Positions 9,570 through 18,437 of a stretch of DNA of 38,385 bases are shown piece after piece (position 1 is the stretch's first letter; the number at the start of each line of letters is the position of its first letter). The position numbers were made by a program, and so were the translations under genes. Source of the DNA: Oceanibium sediminis. Lineage in GTDB: Bacteria; Pseudomonadota; Alphaproteobacteria; Rhodobacterales; Rhodobacteraceae. The notes beneath the pieces are model-generated. The model saw nothing but the letters and a program-made list of their open reading frames with translations, made no database searches and was not told the origin of the DNA. The stretch lies in the NCBI RefSeq assembly GCF_003265325.1, contig NZ_QGNX01000013.1:1-38385 (forward strand), in the 5' to 3' direction.

Positions 9570-9599
9570 CTAGCACAGCCTCATCTATGAAAAAACCAA
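9570..9599 (-). promoter_or_regulatory. Candidate promoter for the amidase gene
   Basis: On the minus strand TTGGTT (9599-9594) and TGCTAG (9575-9570) are separated by 18 bases, about 45 bases before the amidase ATG. The -35 abuts that of the plus-strand rne promoter. Confidence 0.3.
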
Positions 9600-9628
9600 T
9601 TGTACTCGTACCCGGGACACGGTTATCG
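9600..9628 (+). promoter_or_regulatory. Candidate sigma-70 promoter for rne
   Basis: TTGTAC (9600-9605) and TTATCG (9623-9628) have a 17-base spacer, in the only AT-richer part of the gap. A start near 9635 would give a leader of about 335 nt. Confidence 0.4.
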
Positions 9629-9970
9629 TGCGATATCTTCGACGATTACCGAAGATGTGTGATTTGTCGCTCGTTATGGACGCTGCGTAAAGCAGACCCT
9701 GCTTATGAGCCCCGACGATTTGCGACCGGTGCGCCGACGGTGCGCCAGAACCAGCCCGGTTTCGTGCCGGGTCCTAACATGCGCTCGGAAAACCTGCGCA
9801 GGAGAAGAAAACGCGATGAAACGCGCTGACAGGATGATACAGGCCGCCGAAGGAACGCACAGCGTCCGCGGTGGCTATGCCTGTTGCGCACCGCTCGCCC
9901 TAACAGATGACCGCCGCCAGACGCTGGCCCCGCCCGGGGCCCGGCGCTTTCGGCGTTCCAGAAAGACATC

Positions 9971-12736
9971 ATGGCTAAGAAAATGCTTATCGATGCCACC
10001 CACGCGGAAGAAACCCGCGTTGTGGTGGTCGAAGGAAACAAGGTCGAGGAGTTCGACTTCGAGTCGCTGAACAAGCGGCAACTTGCAGGAAACATATACC
10101 TGGCGAAAGTGACGCGGGTGGAGCCATCGCTCCAGGCGGCTTTCGTGGATTACGGCGGAAACCGGCACGGCTTCCTCGCCTTCTCGGAAATCCACCCCGA
10201 TTACTACCAGATCCCGGTCGCCGACCGCGAGGCGCTGCTGGCCGAGGAAGCCGCGGCGGAAAAGGCCGATGCCGCCGCCAATGAAAAGGCGGATGCCGCG
10301 AACGCGACCGAAGAAACCGCGGAAGAGAAGCCGAAGTCCCGCAGCCGCTCGCGGCGGCGCAGCCGTGGCAAGGCGAACGGCGAAACCACCTCCGAAGCAA
10401 GCGCGGACGGCAGCGCGGCCAGCGCCGATGCCGTCGTGTCCGTCGATATCGACGGCGATGCGGATGCCGACAGCGATGCCGGGCAGGACGAAACCGAATC
10501 CACCCTGATCGAGGATCTGCCCGAATCCCGCGGGGATGCCCCTGCCGCGAAAGCCGATGAGAGTGCCGATTATGACACCGTCGGCGCGGAAGAGCCGCGC
10601 GAGGAAGTGGCCCCGCGCCGCCCCCGTGCGCGCCGCTACAAGATCCAGGAAGTCATCAAGGTCCGCCAGATCCTGCTGGTGCAGGTCGTCAAGGAAGAGC
10701 GCGGCAACAAGGGCGCGGCGCTGACCACCTACCTCAGCCTTGCGGGGCGCTACTGCGTCCTGATGCCCAACACCGCCCGTGGCGGCGGCATCAGCCGCAA
10801 GATCACCCAGGCGGCCGATCGCAAGAAGCTGAAGGAAATCGCGAACGAGATCACCGTGCCCGAGGGCGCGGGCCTGATAATCCGCACGGCGGGCGCGAAA
10901 CGCACCAAGACCGAGATCAAGCGCGACTACGAATACCTGCTGCGCCAGTGGGAACAGGTTCGCGATCTGACCCTGCGCTCCATCGCGCCGGCGCATATCT
11001 ATGAGGAAGGCAGCCTCATCAAGCGCTCGATCCGCGACCTTTACAACCGCGACATCGACGAGATCTTTGTCGAGGGCGAGTCCGGCTACCGCGAGGCCAA
11101 GGACTACATGAAGATGCTCATGCCTTCGCACGCGAAGAACGTGAAGCTCTACAACGAGCCGCTGCCGCTGTTCTCGCGCTACCAGGTGGAAAACTACCTA
11201 AGTGCGATGTTCAACCCGACGGTGCAGCTGAAGTCCGGCGGTTACATCGTGATCGACGTGACCGAGGCGCTGGTCGCGGTGGACGTGAACTCCGGCCGCT
11301 CGACCAAGGAAGGCTCGATCGAGGAAACCGCGCTCAAGACCAACCTGGAAGCGGCCGAGGAAGTCGCCCGCCAGGCGCGGTTGCGCGACCTGGCCGGCCT
11401 GATCGTGATCGACTTCATCGACATGGACGAGCGGCGCAACAACGCCGCCGTTGAAAAGCGTCTGAAGGACAAGCTGAAGACGGATCGCGCGCGCATCCAG
11501 ATCGGCCGCATCTCGGGCTTCGGCCTGCTGGAGATGAGCCGCCAGCGCCTGCGCCCCGGCATGCTGGAGGCGACGACCGCCCCCTGCTCCCATTGCCACG
11601 GCACGGGACGCGTGCGCTCGACCGATTCCATGGGTCTCGCCATTCTGCGCGAGCTTGAGGAGGAAGGCGTGCGTCAACGCTCGAAAGAGGCGCTGGTGAC
11701 GGCCCCGGTCGAAATCGTGAACTACCTGCTGAACGCCAAGCGTGAGCATATCGCGATGATCGAAAGCCGCTTCGGCCTGTCCGTGCGGATCGAGGCGGAC
11801 GCCGCCATGGTCAGCCCCGACTTCAAGCTTGAGCGCTTCAACACCGCCACCCGGATCGTCCCGCAGGCAAGTGCGGCGCTGTCCGCCGTGACCTTCCAGG
11901 GCATCGGCGATCTGGAGGACGAAACCCCCGCGCCCGAGGCCGCCCCGGAACCGCGCGCGGAAGCCGCCCCAGCCGCCGAGCCCAACGGCGAAGGCCAGCC
12001 CAAGAAGCGCCGCCGTCGTCGTCGCCGCAAGGGCGGGCGTTCGGACGAGAATGGCGAGAACGGCAGCAACGAGAGCGCGGAAACCGCGGCAAGCCAGCCC
12101 TCGGGCGAGGACACCTCCGAGGATGTCGCGGCAAAGGCCGAGGCCGCAACGGATGCGGACAACACCGCCGACGCGGCACCGGACGCGCCCGCCCCGAAGG
12201 AAGAGGCGCCGAAGAAGTCCCGCTCCCGCAGCCGGTCCCGCACGCCTAAGCCGAAGGAAGATGCTGCGGCCGAACCTGCAGAGCAGGCAGCCGCCGCCGA
12301 AACCGCCGAAACCGCGGACACCGGCGAATCGGAGCAGTCCGCAGCACCCGCCCCGGTGGCGGAGGCCGAGCCCGCGACCGCCGACGTGAACGGCACGGCG
12401 CAACCGGCAGTCGCCGAAACGCCCGCAGAGGTCGCCGAGGTTGCTGAGGTTGCTGTGGCGGAAGCCGAGCCGAAGGCGCCCGAAGCCCCCGCGGAACCGC
12501 CGAAGAAGCGCCCCCGCACCCGGGCCCGCGCATCCGCAGCCGAAACCATCGCCGCCGTGACCGGCGCGACGAGCACCCCCGCGGCGCCGGAAGCCCCGGC
12601 GGAACCGGCGGCACAGGCACCGGACAGCGCTGGCGATGCGTCAGAGGCGGCGTCCTCCGAAGACGAAACGCCCGATGGGGACGACAGCGGCTCCAAGCCG
12701 CGCAAGGGATGGTGGTCCCGCGCGATCGGCGGCTGA
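9971..12736 (+). CDS. rne: Ribonuclease E
   Basis: The main endonuclease of mRNA decay and rRNA processing, and the platform of the degradosome. The N-terminal S1 fold is split by an acidic Ala/Glu/Asp-rich insertion (about residues 85-215), as usual in alphaproteobacteria. The catalytic aspartates are D438 (VDVNSGRSTKEG) and D481 (LIVIDFIDMD), spaced 43 residues as in E. coli. The zinc-link cysteines are C539 and C542 (APCSHCHGTGR). The tail beyond about 640 is low-complexity and acidic, with Arg-rich RNA-binding patches (KKRRRRRRRKGG near 678, KSRSRSRSR near 748), and ends in KGWWSRAIGG. At 921 aa it has typical length. The upstream leader may mediate autoregulation. Confidence 0.96.
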   Translation: MAKKMLIDATHAEETRVVVVEGNKVEEFDFESLNKRQLAGNIYLAKVTRVEPSLQAAFVDYGGNRHGFLAFSEIHPDYYQIPVADREALLAEEAAAEKADAAANEKADAANATEETAEEKPKSRSRSRRRSRGKANGETTSEASADGSAASADAVVSVDIDGDADADSDAGQDETESTLIEDLPESRGDAPAAKADESADYDTVGAEEPREEVAPRRPRARRYKIQEVIKVRQILLVQVVKEERGNKGAALTTYLSLAGRYCVLMPNTARGGGISRKITQAADRKKLKEIANEITVPEGAGLIIRTAGAKRTKTEIKRDYEYLLRQWEQVRDLTLRSIAPAHIYEEGSLIKRSIRDLYNRDIDEIFVEGESGYREAKDYMKMLMPSHAKNVKLYNEPLPLFSRYQVENYLSAMFNPTVQLKSGGYIVIDVTEALVAVDVNSGRSTKEGSIEETALKTNLEAAEEVARQARLRDLAGLIVIDFIDMDERRNNAAVEKRLKDKLKTDRARIQIGRISGFGLLEMSRQRLRPGMLEATTAPCSHCHGTGRVRSTDSMGLAILRELEEEGVRQRSKEALVTAPVEIVNYLLNAKREHIAMIESRFGLSVRIEADAAMVSPDFKLERFNTATRIVPQASAALSAVTFQGIGDLEDETPAPEAAPEPRAEAAPAAEPNGEGQPKKRRRRRRRKGGRSDENGENGSNESAETAASQPSGEDTSEDVAAKAEAATDADNTADAAPDAPAPKEEAPKKSRSRSRSRTPKPKEDAAAEPAEQAAAAETAETADTGESEQSAAPAPVAEAEPATADVNGTAQPAVAETPAEVAEVAEVAVAEAEPKAPEAPAEPPKKRPRTRARASAAETIAAVTGATSTPAAPEAPAEPAAQAPDSAGDASEAASSEDETPDGDDSGSKPRKGWWSRAIGG

Positions 12737-12775
12737 TCCGCCCGCGCGGTCGGCAGGACCTGCGACAAGACTACC

Positions 12776-12805
12776 GGAACGGCCCGCCCAACGGCGGGCC
12801 GTTCC
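12776..12805. terminator. Bidirectional terminator hairpin between rne and the aminotransferase gene
   Basis: A perfect 13-bp stem (12776-12788 with 12793-12805) closes a CAAC loop, midway between two convergent stops (12736 and 12811). The T-tract is poor on both sides, so terminator function is inferred from position and stem strength. Confidence 0.75.
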
Positions 12806-12810
12806 GCGTT

Positions 12811-13965
12811 TCAGGCCGCGCCGCGCCGCTGATACCATGCTTGCAGCCGGGCCAGCCCCTCGGCCATGGCCCCGGGCGTTCCGGCATAGGAAAAGCGCAG
12901 CGTGCGGTGGCCCCGGTCGGGGTCGAAATCCAGCCCCGGCGTGACGGCGACGCCCGCATCTTGCAGCAGTTCCGCCGCCAGGACGCGGCTGTCATCGGTC
13001 AGATGCGCCACGTCCGCGTAAAGGTAGAAAGCCCCGTCGGGCGGCGCGATGCTGGGGAAACCGGCCTTCGGCAACCCCTCAAGCAGCAGCGCGCGGCTGG
13101 CCGCATAGGTTTCGATATGGCCCTGCATCTCCTCCGTGCAGTCGAGCGCGGCCAGCGCGGCGATCTGACTGGCGTGGGGGGCGCAGATGAACAGGTTCTG
13201 GGCCAGGCGCTCCAGCCGGCGGACGTGCTCCTCGGGGACCACCATCCAGCCGATGCGCCAGCCGGTCATGCAGAAATACTTGGAAAACGAGTTGATCACA
13301 TAGGCCTGGTCGCTGACCTCCAGCGCGCTGACGGCGCGGGGGCCGTAGCTGATCCCGTGGTAGATCTCGTCCGAGATGAAGGCCGCCCCTATATCCTCCG
13401 CCGTGCCCATCAGTGCGCCAAGGGCGGGCTTGTCCAGCATGGTGCCCGTCGGGTTGCCCGGGCTGCCAACCAGAACGCCGTCCACCGGCCCTGCCCCGCG
13501 CAGGGTGTCGGGGGTCAGCTGGAAGCGATCGGCGGCGCTGGTCGCGACGCGCACAGGCGCCAGCGACAGCGCCTTCAGGATGTTGCGATAGCTGGGATAG
13601 CCCGGATCTCCGATGGCGACCCGCGCCCCGGCATCGAACAGCGACAGGAAGGCCAGCTGGAACCCGGCGGAGGATCCGGCAGTGACCACCACCCTGCCCG
13701 GCGCAATGTCCTGGTCGTACCAGTTGCCGTAGAGCCGCGCGATCCGGGCGCGCAGTGCGGGCAGCCCCAGCGCCTGTGTATAGCCGAGCGCGCCCTGCTC
13801 CATCGCGCGCGCCAGTGCCGCGCGGGCCGCCGCCGGCGCGGCGCTGCCGGGTTGGCCGATCTCCATGTGGATGATGTCCCGCCCCGTGGCCTCGGCCGCC
13901 TCGGCGGCGGACAGGACGTCCATCACGATGAAGGCGTCCACGTCGCCACGGCTTGAACTTCGCAT
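12811..13965 (-). CDS. PLP-dependent aminotransferase, class I/II
   Basis: A fold-type I aminotransferase of the AspC/AlaA kind. The Schiff-base lysine is K229 in INSFSKYFCMTGWRIGW, and substrate or cofactor motifs are visible in GSPGNPTGTM and the Asp-Tyr region SDEIYHGISYG. At 384 aa it has normal length. The ATG at 13965 is chosen over the GTG one codon earlier, because GGAG lies 8 bases ahead of it. The amino donor cannot be told from sequence; several related groups (alanine, aspartate, aromatic) share these motifs. It is convergent with rne and divergent from the DsbA-like gene, and looks monocistronic. Confidence 0.88.
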   Translation of the reverse strand: MRSSSRGDVDAFIVMDVLSAAEAAEATGRDIIHMEIGQPGSAAPAAARAALARAMEQGALGYTQALGLPALRARIARLYGNWYDQDIAPGRVVVTAGSSAGFQLAFLSLFDAGARVAIGDPGYPSYRNILKALSLAPVRVATSAADRFQLTPDTLRGAGPVDGVLVGSPGNPTGTMLDKPALGALMGTAEDIGAAFISDEIYHGISYGPRAVSALEVSDQAYVINSFSKYFCMTGWRIGWMVVPEEHVRRLERLAQNLFICAPHASQIAALAALDCTEEMQGHIETYAASRALLLEGLPKAGFPSIAPPDGAFYLYADVAHLTDDSRVLAAELLQDAGVAVTPGLDFDPDRGHRTLRFSYAGTPGAMAEGLARLQAWYQRRGAA

Positions 13966-14118
13966 CACTGGCGCTCCTTGCTTTTGGTTTGGTTGATGGC
14001 ATCGCGCGAAACACGAACCTGTGCAAGGGGCGCATTGTGACCTGACAAAGCCCGCCGGGATTGGTATCGGTTGGCCAAATCGTTCCCCGCGAACGCCCCC
14101 GGAATTACAGGACCCGCC

Positions 14119-14871
14119 ATGATGAACCGCTTCCTGCCCCTTGCTTTTGCCGCTTGCCTGGCCACCTCGCCCGTGTCCGCCGGTCCGTTCGACGACCTGA
14201 GCGACGCGGACCGCGCCGCCCTAGGTGACGAGATTCGCGGCTACCTGCTGGAAAACCCCGAAGTCCTGATGGAAGTCGTCGCCGCATTGGAAGCACGCCA
14301 GATGGAGGCGGCCGAGATGGCCGAAGCACAGTCGCTGGACCAGTTGCAGTCAGAGATCTTCGAGGACGAGTCGTCCTATGTCGGGGGCAATCCCGATGGC
14401 GATGTCACCATTGTCGAATTCCTCGACTACCAGTGCGGCTATTGCAAGCGCGCCCATCCCGAGGTGGCCGAACTGCTGGCGGGGGACAATGATATCCGGA
14501 TCATCATCAAGGAATTCCCGATCCTCGGCCCGGCGTCCGAGCAGGCCTCGCGCGCGGCGATCGCGGTCTTGCTGAACGACGGACCGGAGGCGTACCGCGC
14601 GCTGTCCGACGCGATGATGGAGCACCAGGGCCAGTTGACCCCCGAGGTGATCACCGCGCTGGCCGAAGGGGCGGGCGCCGACATCGACGCCATGCAGACC
14701 CGCGCCGGTTCCGACGAGGTCAGCGCGATCATCGCGCGCAACCGCGCCCTTGGGCAGCAGTTGCAGATCTCCGGCACGCCGACCTTCATCATCGGCGACG
14801 AATTCGTGCGCGGCTACCTTCCGCTTGAACAGATGCAGGAAAAGGTGGAAGCACAGCGCGCCGACATGTAG
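14119..14871 (+). CDS. DsbA family thiol:disulfide oxidoreductase
   Basis: A periplasmic thioredoxin-fold protein of the DsbA/BdbD/Com1 type that introduces or isomerises disulfides. A signal peptide follows the ATG at 14119 (MMNRFLPLAFAACLATSPVSA). A helical N-terminal region with an ENPEVLMEV motif typical of the family precedes the thioredoxin fold, which has the active site CGYC (C106, C109) and the cis-proline loop SGTPTFIIGD. At 250 aa it has normal length. An upstream in-frame ATG at 14071 would bury the signal peptide, so it is rejected. It lies ahead of accB, 117 bases away, and is probably transcribed separately. Confidence 0.9.
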   Translation: MMNRFLPLAFAACLATSPVSAGPFDDLSDADRAALGDEIRGYLLENPEVLMEVVAALEARQMEAAEMAEAQSLDQLQSEIFEDESSYVGGNPDGDVTIVEFLDYQCGYCKRAHPEVAELLAGDNDIRIIIKEFPILGPASEQASRAAIAVLLNDGPEAYRALSDAMMEHQGQLTPEVITALAEGAGADIDAMQTRAGSDEVSAIIARNRALGQQLQISGTPTFIIGDEFVRGYLPLEQMQEKVEAQRADM

Positions 14872-14988
14872 GCAGACAAAGGGCGATGCCCCCTTCCCCA
14901 TGGGAAGTCACGGGTTTATAACCCTGACACTTGGCATCACAAGCACCACCGCATGCAGTTGGCGGCAAAGATCAGAACCGGGGACCGG

Positions 14989-15483
14989 ATGAGCAAGAAC
15001 AATCACCAGGCCGACGTAGAATTCATTGCCGCACTGGCGGCGCTATTGCGAGAGCATGACCTGACCGAGGTGGAGGTCCGCCGTGAATACGGCGAGGATG
15101 ACGCGCTGGACGTGCGCGTCGCCCGCGGCGTGATGCCGACCGCCCCCGTCATGGCCGCGCCCGCGCCCCTGCCGCCCGCGGCGGCCAGCGCCGCGCCGCA
15201 CCAGCCCGCCAAGGCGGAGGCCGCAGCCAGCGATGACCCCGCACAGCACCCCGGCGCGATAACCTCTCCCATGGTGGGGACCGCCTATCTTCAGGCCGAG
15301 CCGGGTTCGCCCGCCTTTGTACAAGTCGGCGACACCGTCACCGAGGGACAGACCGTGCTGATCATCGAAGCGATGAAAACCATGAACCAGATTCCCGCCC
15401 CGCGGGCTGGCAAGGTGAAGCGCATCCTCGTGGAAGACGGCTCTCCGGTCGAATTTGGCGCACCACTTCTGATCCTCGAATAG
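14989..15483 (+). CDS. accB: Acetyl-CoA carboxylase biotin carboxyl carrier protein
   Basis: Carries biotin between the biotin carboxylase and carboxyltransferase halves of acetyl-CoA carboxylase, the first step of fatty-acid synthesis. An N-terminal domain (about 1-45) is joined by an Ala/Pro-rich linker (about 46-85) to a C-terminal biotinyl domain with the biotin lysine K130 in EAMKTMNQI. At 164 aa it has normal length. The ATG at 14989 (MSKNNHQADV) is preferred over an upstream ATG at 14953, because GGGGA lies just before it and the family start matches. accC follows after 10 bases. Confidence 0.95.
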   Translation: MSKNNHQADVEFIAALAALLREHDLTEVEVRREYGEDDALDVRVARGVMPTAPVMAAPAPLPPAAASAAPHQPAKAEAAASDDPAQHPGAITSPMVGTAYLQAEPGSPAFVQVGDTVTEGQTVLIIEAMKTMNQIPAPRAGKVKRILVEDGSPVEFGAPLLILE

Positions 15484-15493
15484 AGGCCGGGTC

Positions 15494-16837
15494 ATGTTCA
15501 AGAAAATCCTGATCGCCAACCGCGGAGAGATCGCGCTGCGCGTCATCCGCGCCTGCCAGGAAATGGGCATTGCCAGCGTCGCGGTCCATTCCACTGCCGA
15601 CGCGGACGCGATGCACGTGCGCATGGCGGACGAAAGCGTCTGCATCGGTCCGCCCTCCGGCACGCTCAGCTACCTGTCGGTGCCCAACATCATTTCCGCC
15701 TGCGAGATTACGGGCGCCGAGGCGATTCACCCCGGCTATGGCTTCCTGTCGGAAAACGCCGCCTTCGTGCAGGCGCTGGAAGATCACGAGATCACCTTCA
15801 TCGGCCCCTCCTCGGCGCATATCCGCATGATGGGCGACAAGATCACCGCCAAGGAAACCATGATAAACTTGGGGGTGCCTTGCGTGCCCGGTTCCGATGG
15901 CGGCGTCCCCGACCTGGCCGCTGCGCGCAAGGTCGCGGAAAGCATGGGCTACCCGGTGATCGTCAAGGCCACCGCCGGCGGCGGCGGGCGCGGCATGAAG
16001 CTGGCGAAAACCGCGAAGGACCTGGATACGGCGTTTTCCTCTGCCCGATCGGAAGCGAAGGCGGCTTTCGGCAACGACGAGGTCTATATCGAGAAGTACC
16101 TCCAGAAGCCGCGCCACATCGAGGTGCAGGTCTTCGGCGACGGCAAGGGCCGCGCCGTGCACCTGGGCGAGCGGGATTGCTCGCTTCAGCGCCGCCACCA
16201 GAAGGTGTTCGAGGAAGCCCCCTCGCCCGCGATCGACGCGGAAACCCGCGCGCGGATCGGCAAGACCTGCGCCGATGCGATTGCCGAAATGGGCTATTCC
16301 GGCGCCGGCACGATCGAATTCCTCTACGAGGACGGCGAGTTCTATTTCATCGAGATGAACACCCGCCTGCAAGTCGAGCACCCGGTGACCGAGGCGGTCT
16401 ACGACGTCGACCTCGTGCGTGAGCAGATCCTGGTCGCGGCGGGCGAAGGCATGACCATGCAGCAGGAAAATCTGCTGCCGCGCGGTCATGCGATCGAATG
16501 CCGGATCAACGCGGAAAAGCTGCCGGACTTTCGCCCCTCACCCGGGCGGATCGCGGCGTTTCACGCGCCCGGCGGGCTTGGCGTGCGCATGGACAGCGCG
16601 CTCTATCAGGGGTATTCGATCCCGCCTTACTACGATAGCCTGATCGGCAAGCTGATCGTCTTCGGACAGGACCGGCCCACCGCCCTCGCCCGCCTGCGCC
16701 GGGCCCTTGGTGAGCTGATCGTCGATGGCGTGGACACAACCACGCCGCTTTTCCATGCTCTGCTTGACGAACCCGACATTCAGACCGGGAATTATACGAT
16801 ACACTGGCTGGAGAAATGGCTGGAGAGCAACACCTGA
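15494..16837 (+). CDS. accC: Acetyl-CoA carboxylase biotin carboxylase subunit
   Basis: ATP-dependent carboxylation of the biotin on AccB. The Rossmann-like N-domain begins MFKKILIANRGEIALRVIRA. The ATP-grasp domain has the glycine-rich loop in TAGGGGRGMKLAK (about residues 162-174), and the active-site region is FYFIEMNTRLQVEHPVTE. At 447 aa it has normal length. It is the second gene of accB-accC, with aat 30 bases downstream. Confidence 0.97.
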   Translation: MFKKILIANRGEIALRVIRACQEMGIASVAVHSTADADAMHVRMADESVCIGPPSGTLSYLSVPNIISACEITGAEAIHPGYGFLSENAAFVQALEDHEITFIGPSSAHIRMMGDKITAKETMINLGVPCVPGSDGGVPDLAAARKVAESMGYPVIVKATAGGGGRGMKLAKTAKDLDTAFSSARSEAKAAFGNDEVYIEKYLQKPRHIEVQVFGDGKGRAVHLGERDCSLQRRHQKVFEEAPSPAIDAETRARIGKTCADAIAEMGYSGAGTIEFLYEDGEFYFIEMNTRLQVEHPVTEAVYDVDLVREQILVAAGEGMTMQQENLLPRGHAIECRINAEKLPDFRPSPGRIAAFHAPGGLGVRMDSALYQGYSIPPYYDSLIGKLIVFGQDRPTALARLRRALGELIVDGVDTTTPLFHALLDEPDIQTGNYTIHWLEKWLESNT

Positions 16838-16867
16838 ACCCGTGATGATCGGGGGTGGAGCGACAGG

Positions 16868-17521
16868 ATGAGAGACGACGCACTTCCCCCCATCACTGCC
16901 CGTCTGCTGCTGGAAGCCTACGCCTCGGGCGTGTTTCCGATGGCCGACGGGGCGGACACGGACGAGATCTTCTGGGTGGACCCGAAGACGCGCGGCGTGG
17001 TGCCGCTGGACGGGCTGCACGTCTCAAAATCGCTCTATAAACGTTTGAAAAGAAAAGATTATGAAGTGCGCTACAACACGCGCTTCATCGACGTCGTGCG
17101 CGCCTGCGCCGACCGGGAGGAAACCTGGATCAACGCGGAGATCCTGTCGCTTTACCAGGATCTGCACCGCACCGGCTATGCGCATTCCGTCGAAACCTGG
17201 ATCGACGGCAGGCTGGCGGGCGGGCTTTACGGTGTCGCGCTCGGCGGCGCCTTTTTCGGGGAGAGCATGTTCTCACACGCCCGGGACGCGTCGAAGATCG
17301 CGCTGTGCTACCTTGTCGCCCGCCTGCGCGCGGGTGGCTTCGCGCTTTTGGACACGCAGTTCGTGACCGAACACCTGGAATCCATGGGCGCGGTGGAGAT
17401 AAGCCGCAACGCCTATCACAGGCTGCTCGAGGATTCGCTGAACCGGCCGGCGAACTTCTGGCGCCAGAAGCTGGCGGATACGCCTCACTCGGTGATGCAG
17501 CTCAGAACCCAGATGTCATAA
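16868..17521 (+). CDS. aat: Leucyl/phenylalanyl-tRNA--protein transferase
   Basis: Adds Leu or Phe to the N-terminus of proteins with basic N-terminal residues, marking them for ClpS/ClpAP. Family motifs are FPMADGADTDEIFWVDP near the start, GESMFSHARDASKIAL in the centre and LLDTQFVTEHLESMGA. At 217 aa it has normal length. The ATG follows GGAG in GGGGTGGAGCGACAGG. The last 37 bases overlap the 3' end of the convergent DUF2155 gene. Confidence 0.95.
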   Translation: MRDDALPPITARLLLEAYASGVFPMADGADTDEIFWVDPKTRGVVPLDGLHVSKSLYKRLKRKDYEVRYNTRFIDVVRACADREETWINAEILSLYQDLHRTGYAHSVETWIDGRLAGGLYGVALGGAFFGESMFSHARDASKIALCYLVARLRAGGFALLDTQFVTEHLESMGAVEISRNAYHRLLEDSLNRPANFWRQKLADTPHSVMQLRTQMS

Positions 17522-17973
17522 CGGGGGTGATCCAGCGCCGACAGCGCGGGGCTGGACGCGATCATCCATCCCGAGAACCGGTCCAGCGTTTCGCGCTGGT
17601 CGCGAATCCGCAGGAAGGCATAGGCTTCCTCTGTCAGGTCGCCTTCGGGGTAGCGGCAGGCCTCCAGCCGAACGATCAGGCGCTTGAAACGCAGCGTCTC
17701 CCCCACGGCGATTTCGAAGTCATTGACGGTATTGGTCAACGTATCGAGGCCGCGCAGCCGCGCCTTGGGCGCATCGACAAGGGCGGCCTCGGCGGTGTCA
17801 TCGAACACCGGCGGCTCTTCGGTCGGGCCGCTGGTTGTCGCGTCGTCCTCGCGCAGCACGTCGGCAAAGGGGTCGTCCAGCGGGAAGGTGGTGATGCCGC
17901 CGTCCTGCTCCTGCTGTTGGGCGAAGGCGGACAGGGGCAGCAGCGTTGCAAGCATAAGGATGGCAAGGCGCAT
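17485..17973 (-). CDS. DUF2155 domain protein, exported
   Basis: 162 aa with a clear signal peptide (MRLAILMLATLLPLSAFAQQ), a variable acidic stretch and a C-terminal DUF2155 domain (about 70-162). The domain has the pattern ARLRGLDTLTNTV, FEIAVGETLRF, ACRYP, FSGWMIASSPALSAL and DIWVLSC. The two cysteines may form a disulfide. Function is unknown. It is the last gene of NDUFA12-mlaD-DUF2155, starting 4 bases after the mlaD stop, and its 3' end overlaps aat by 37 bases on the opposite strand. The recurrent neighbourhood suggests an envelope role, but that is inference. Confidence 0.88.
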   Translation of the reverse strand: MRLAILMLATLLPLSAFAQQQEQDGGITTFPLDDPFADVLREDDATTSGPTEEPPVFDDTAEAALVDAPKARLRGLDTLTNTVNDFEIAVGETLRFKRLIVRLEACRYPEGDLTEEAYAFLRIRDQRETLDRFSGWMIASSPALSALDHPRYDIWVLSCITE

Positions 17974-17977
17974 GATC

Positions 17978-18433
17978 TCAGTCCGCCGAGCCGTCGGTGA
18001 CGAATTTCAGCATCAGGTTCAGGAAACTGATGGAGCTTTGTGTGTTCAAGACTTCGTCCCCGTCCGCCAGCATGAATTCCGATCCGCCGGGCGTCAGCTC
18101 CACGTAACTGCCCCCGAGCAATCCTTCCGAGGCGATCTTGATGTCGCTGTCGTCCGGCAGCTTGATATCGTCACGGACCGAGACGCTGAGCTCCGCGAAA
18201 TAGGTGTCCGGGTTCAGGTCCATCTGCGTCACGGTGCCGATCTTGACCCCCGCCATGCGCACGTCCGAGCCGACGCTGACCCCTTCCGCGCTGAGGAAGT
18301 TCGCCCGCACCTGGTAGTGCCCGACACTGCCGCCCCCCGTCAGGCCCGCGGTCTGGTTCGCGAACAGCAGAAAGCCGCCTGCGGCGATCAGCACCCCCGC
18401 ACCCAGCAGCGTTTCCGTGACGGAGTTTGCCAT
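17978..18433 (-). CDS. mlaD: MlaD, MCE-domain phospholipid transport protein
   Basis: The substrate-binding, membrane-anchored hexamer of the Mla pathway that keeps lipid asymmetry in the outer membrane. One N-terminal transmembrane helix (about 8-26) precedes a single MCE domain (about 37-117) with FLSAEGVSVGSDVRMAGVKIG and ASEGLLGGSYVEL. At 151 aa it is typical of the short alphaproteobacterial form. mlaE and mlaF are not adjacent. It lies between the NDUFA12 and DUF2155 genes with 4-base gaps on both sides, so the three are probably one transcript. Confidence 0.92.
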   Translation of the reverse strand: MANSVTETLLGAGVLIAAGGFLLFANQTAGLTGGGSVGHYQVRANFLSAEGVSVGSDVRMAGVKIGTVTQMDLNPDTYFAELSVSVRDDIKLPDDSDIKIASEGLLGGSYVELTPGGSEFMLADGDEVLNTQSSISFLNLMLKFVTDGSAD

Positions 18434-18437
18434 TGCG

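Larger units (their letters stand above)
9525..9970. other. Divergent amidase/rne intergenic region with a long rne leader
   Basis: 446 bases without a convincing gene. Two back-to-back candidate promoters lie near the amidase end (9570-9599 minus, 9600-9628 plus). If the plus promoter is used, the rne leader is about 335 nt, close to the 361-nt leader through which E. coli rne autoregulates. Visible structure includes a 7-bp inverted repeat (9635-9641 with 9650-9656, 8-base loop), a 5-bp one just before it (9624-9628 with 9631-9635), a short hairpin at 9755-9771, and the 9-bp direct repeat CGGTGCGCC twice at about 9727-9746. A short frame starting at ATG 9816 runs into rne in another frame and looks like chance. 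Confidence 0.6.

Noticed and set aside
9816-10070. Possible leader peptide starting MKRADRMIQAAEG upstream of rne
   Set aside because: It has a GGAG-like site, but the frame runs deep into rne and shows no recognisable family; kept only as part of the leader description.
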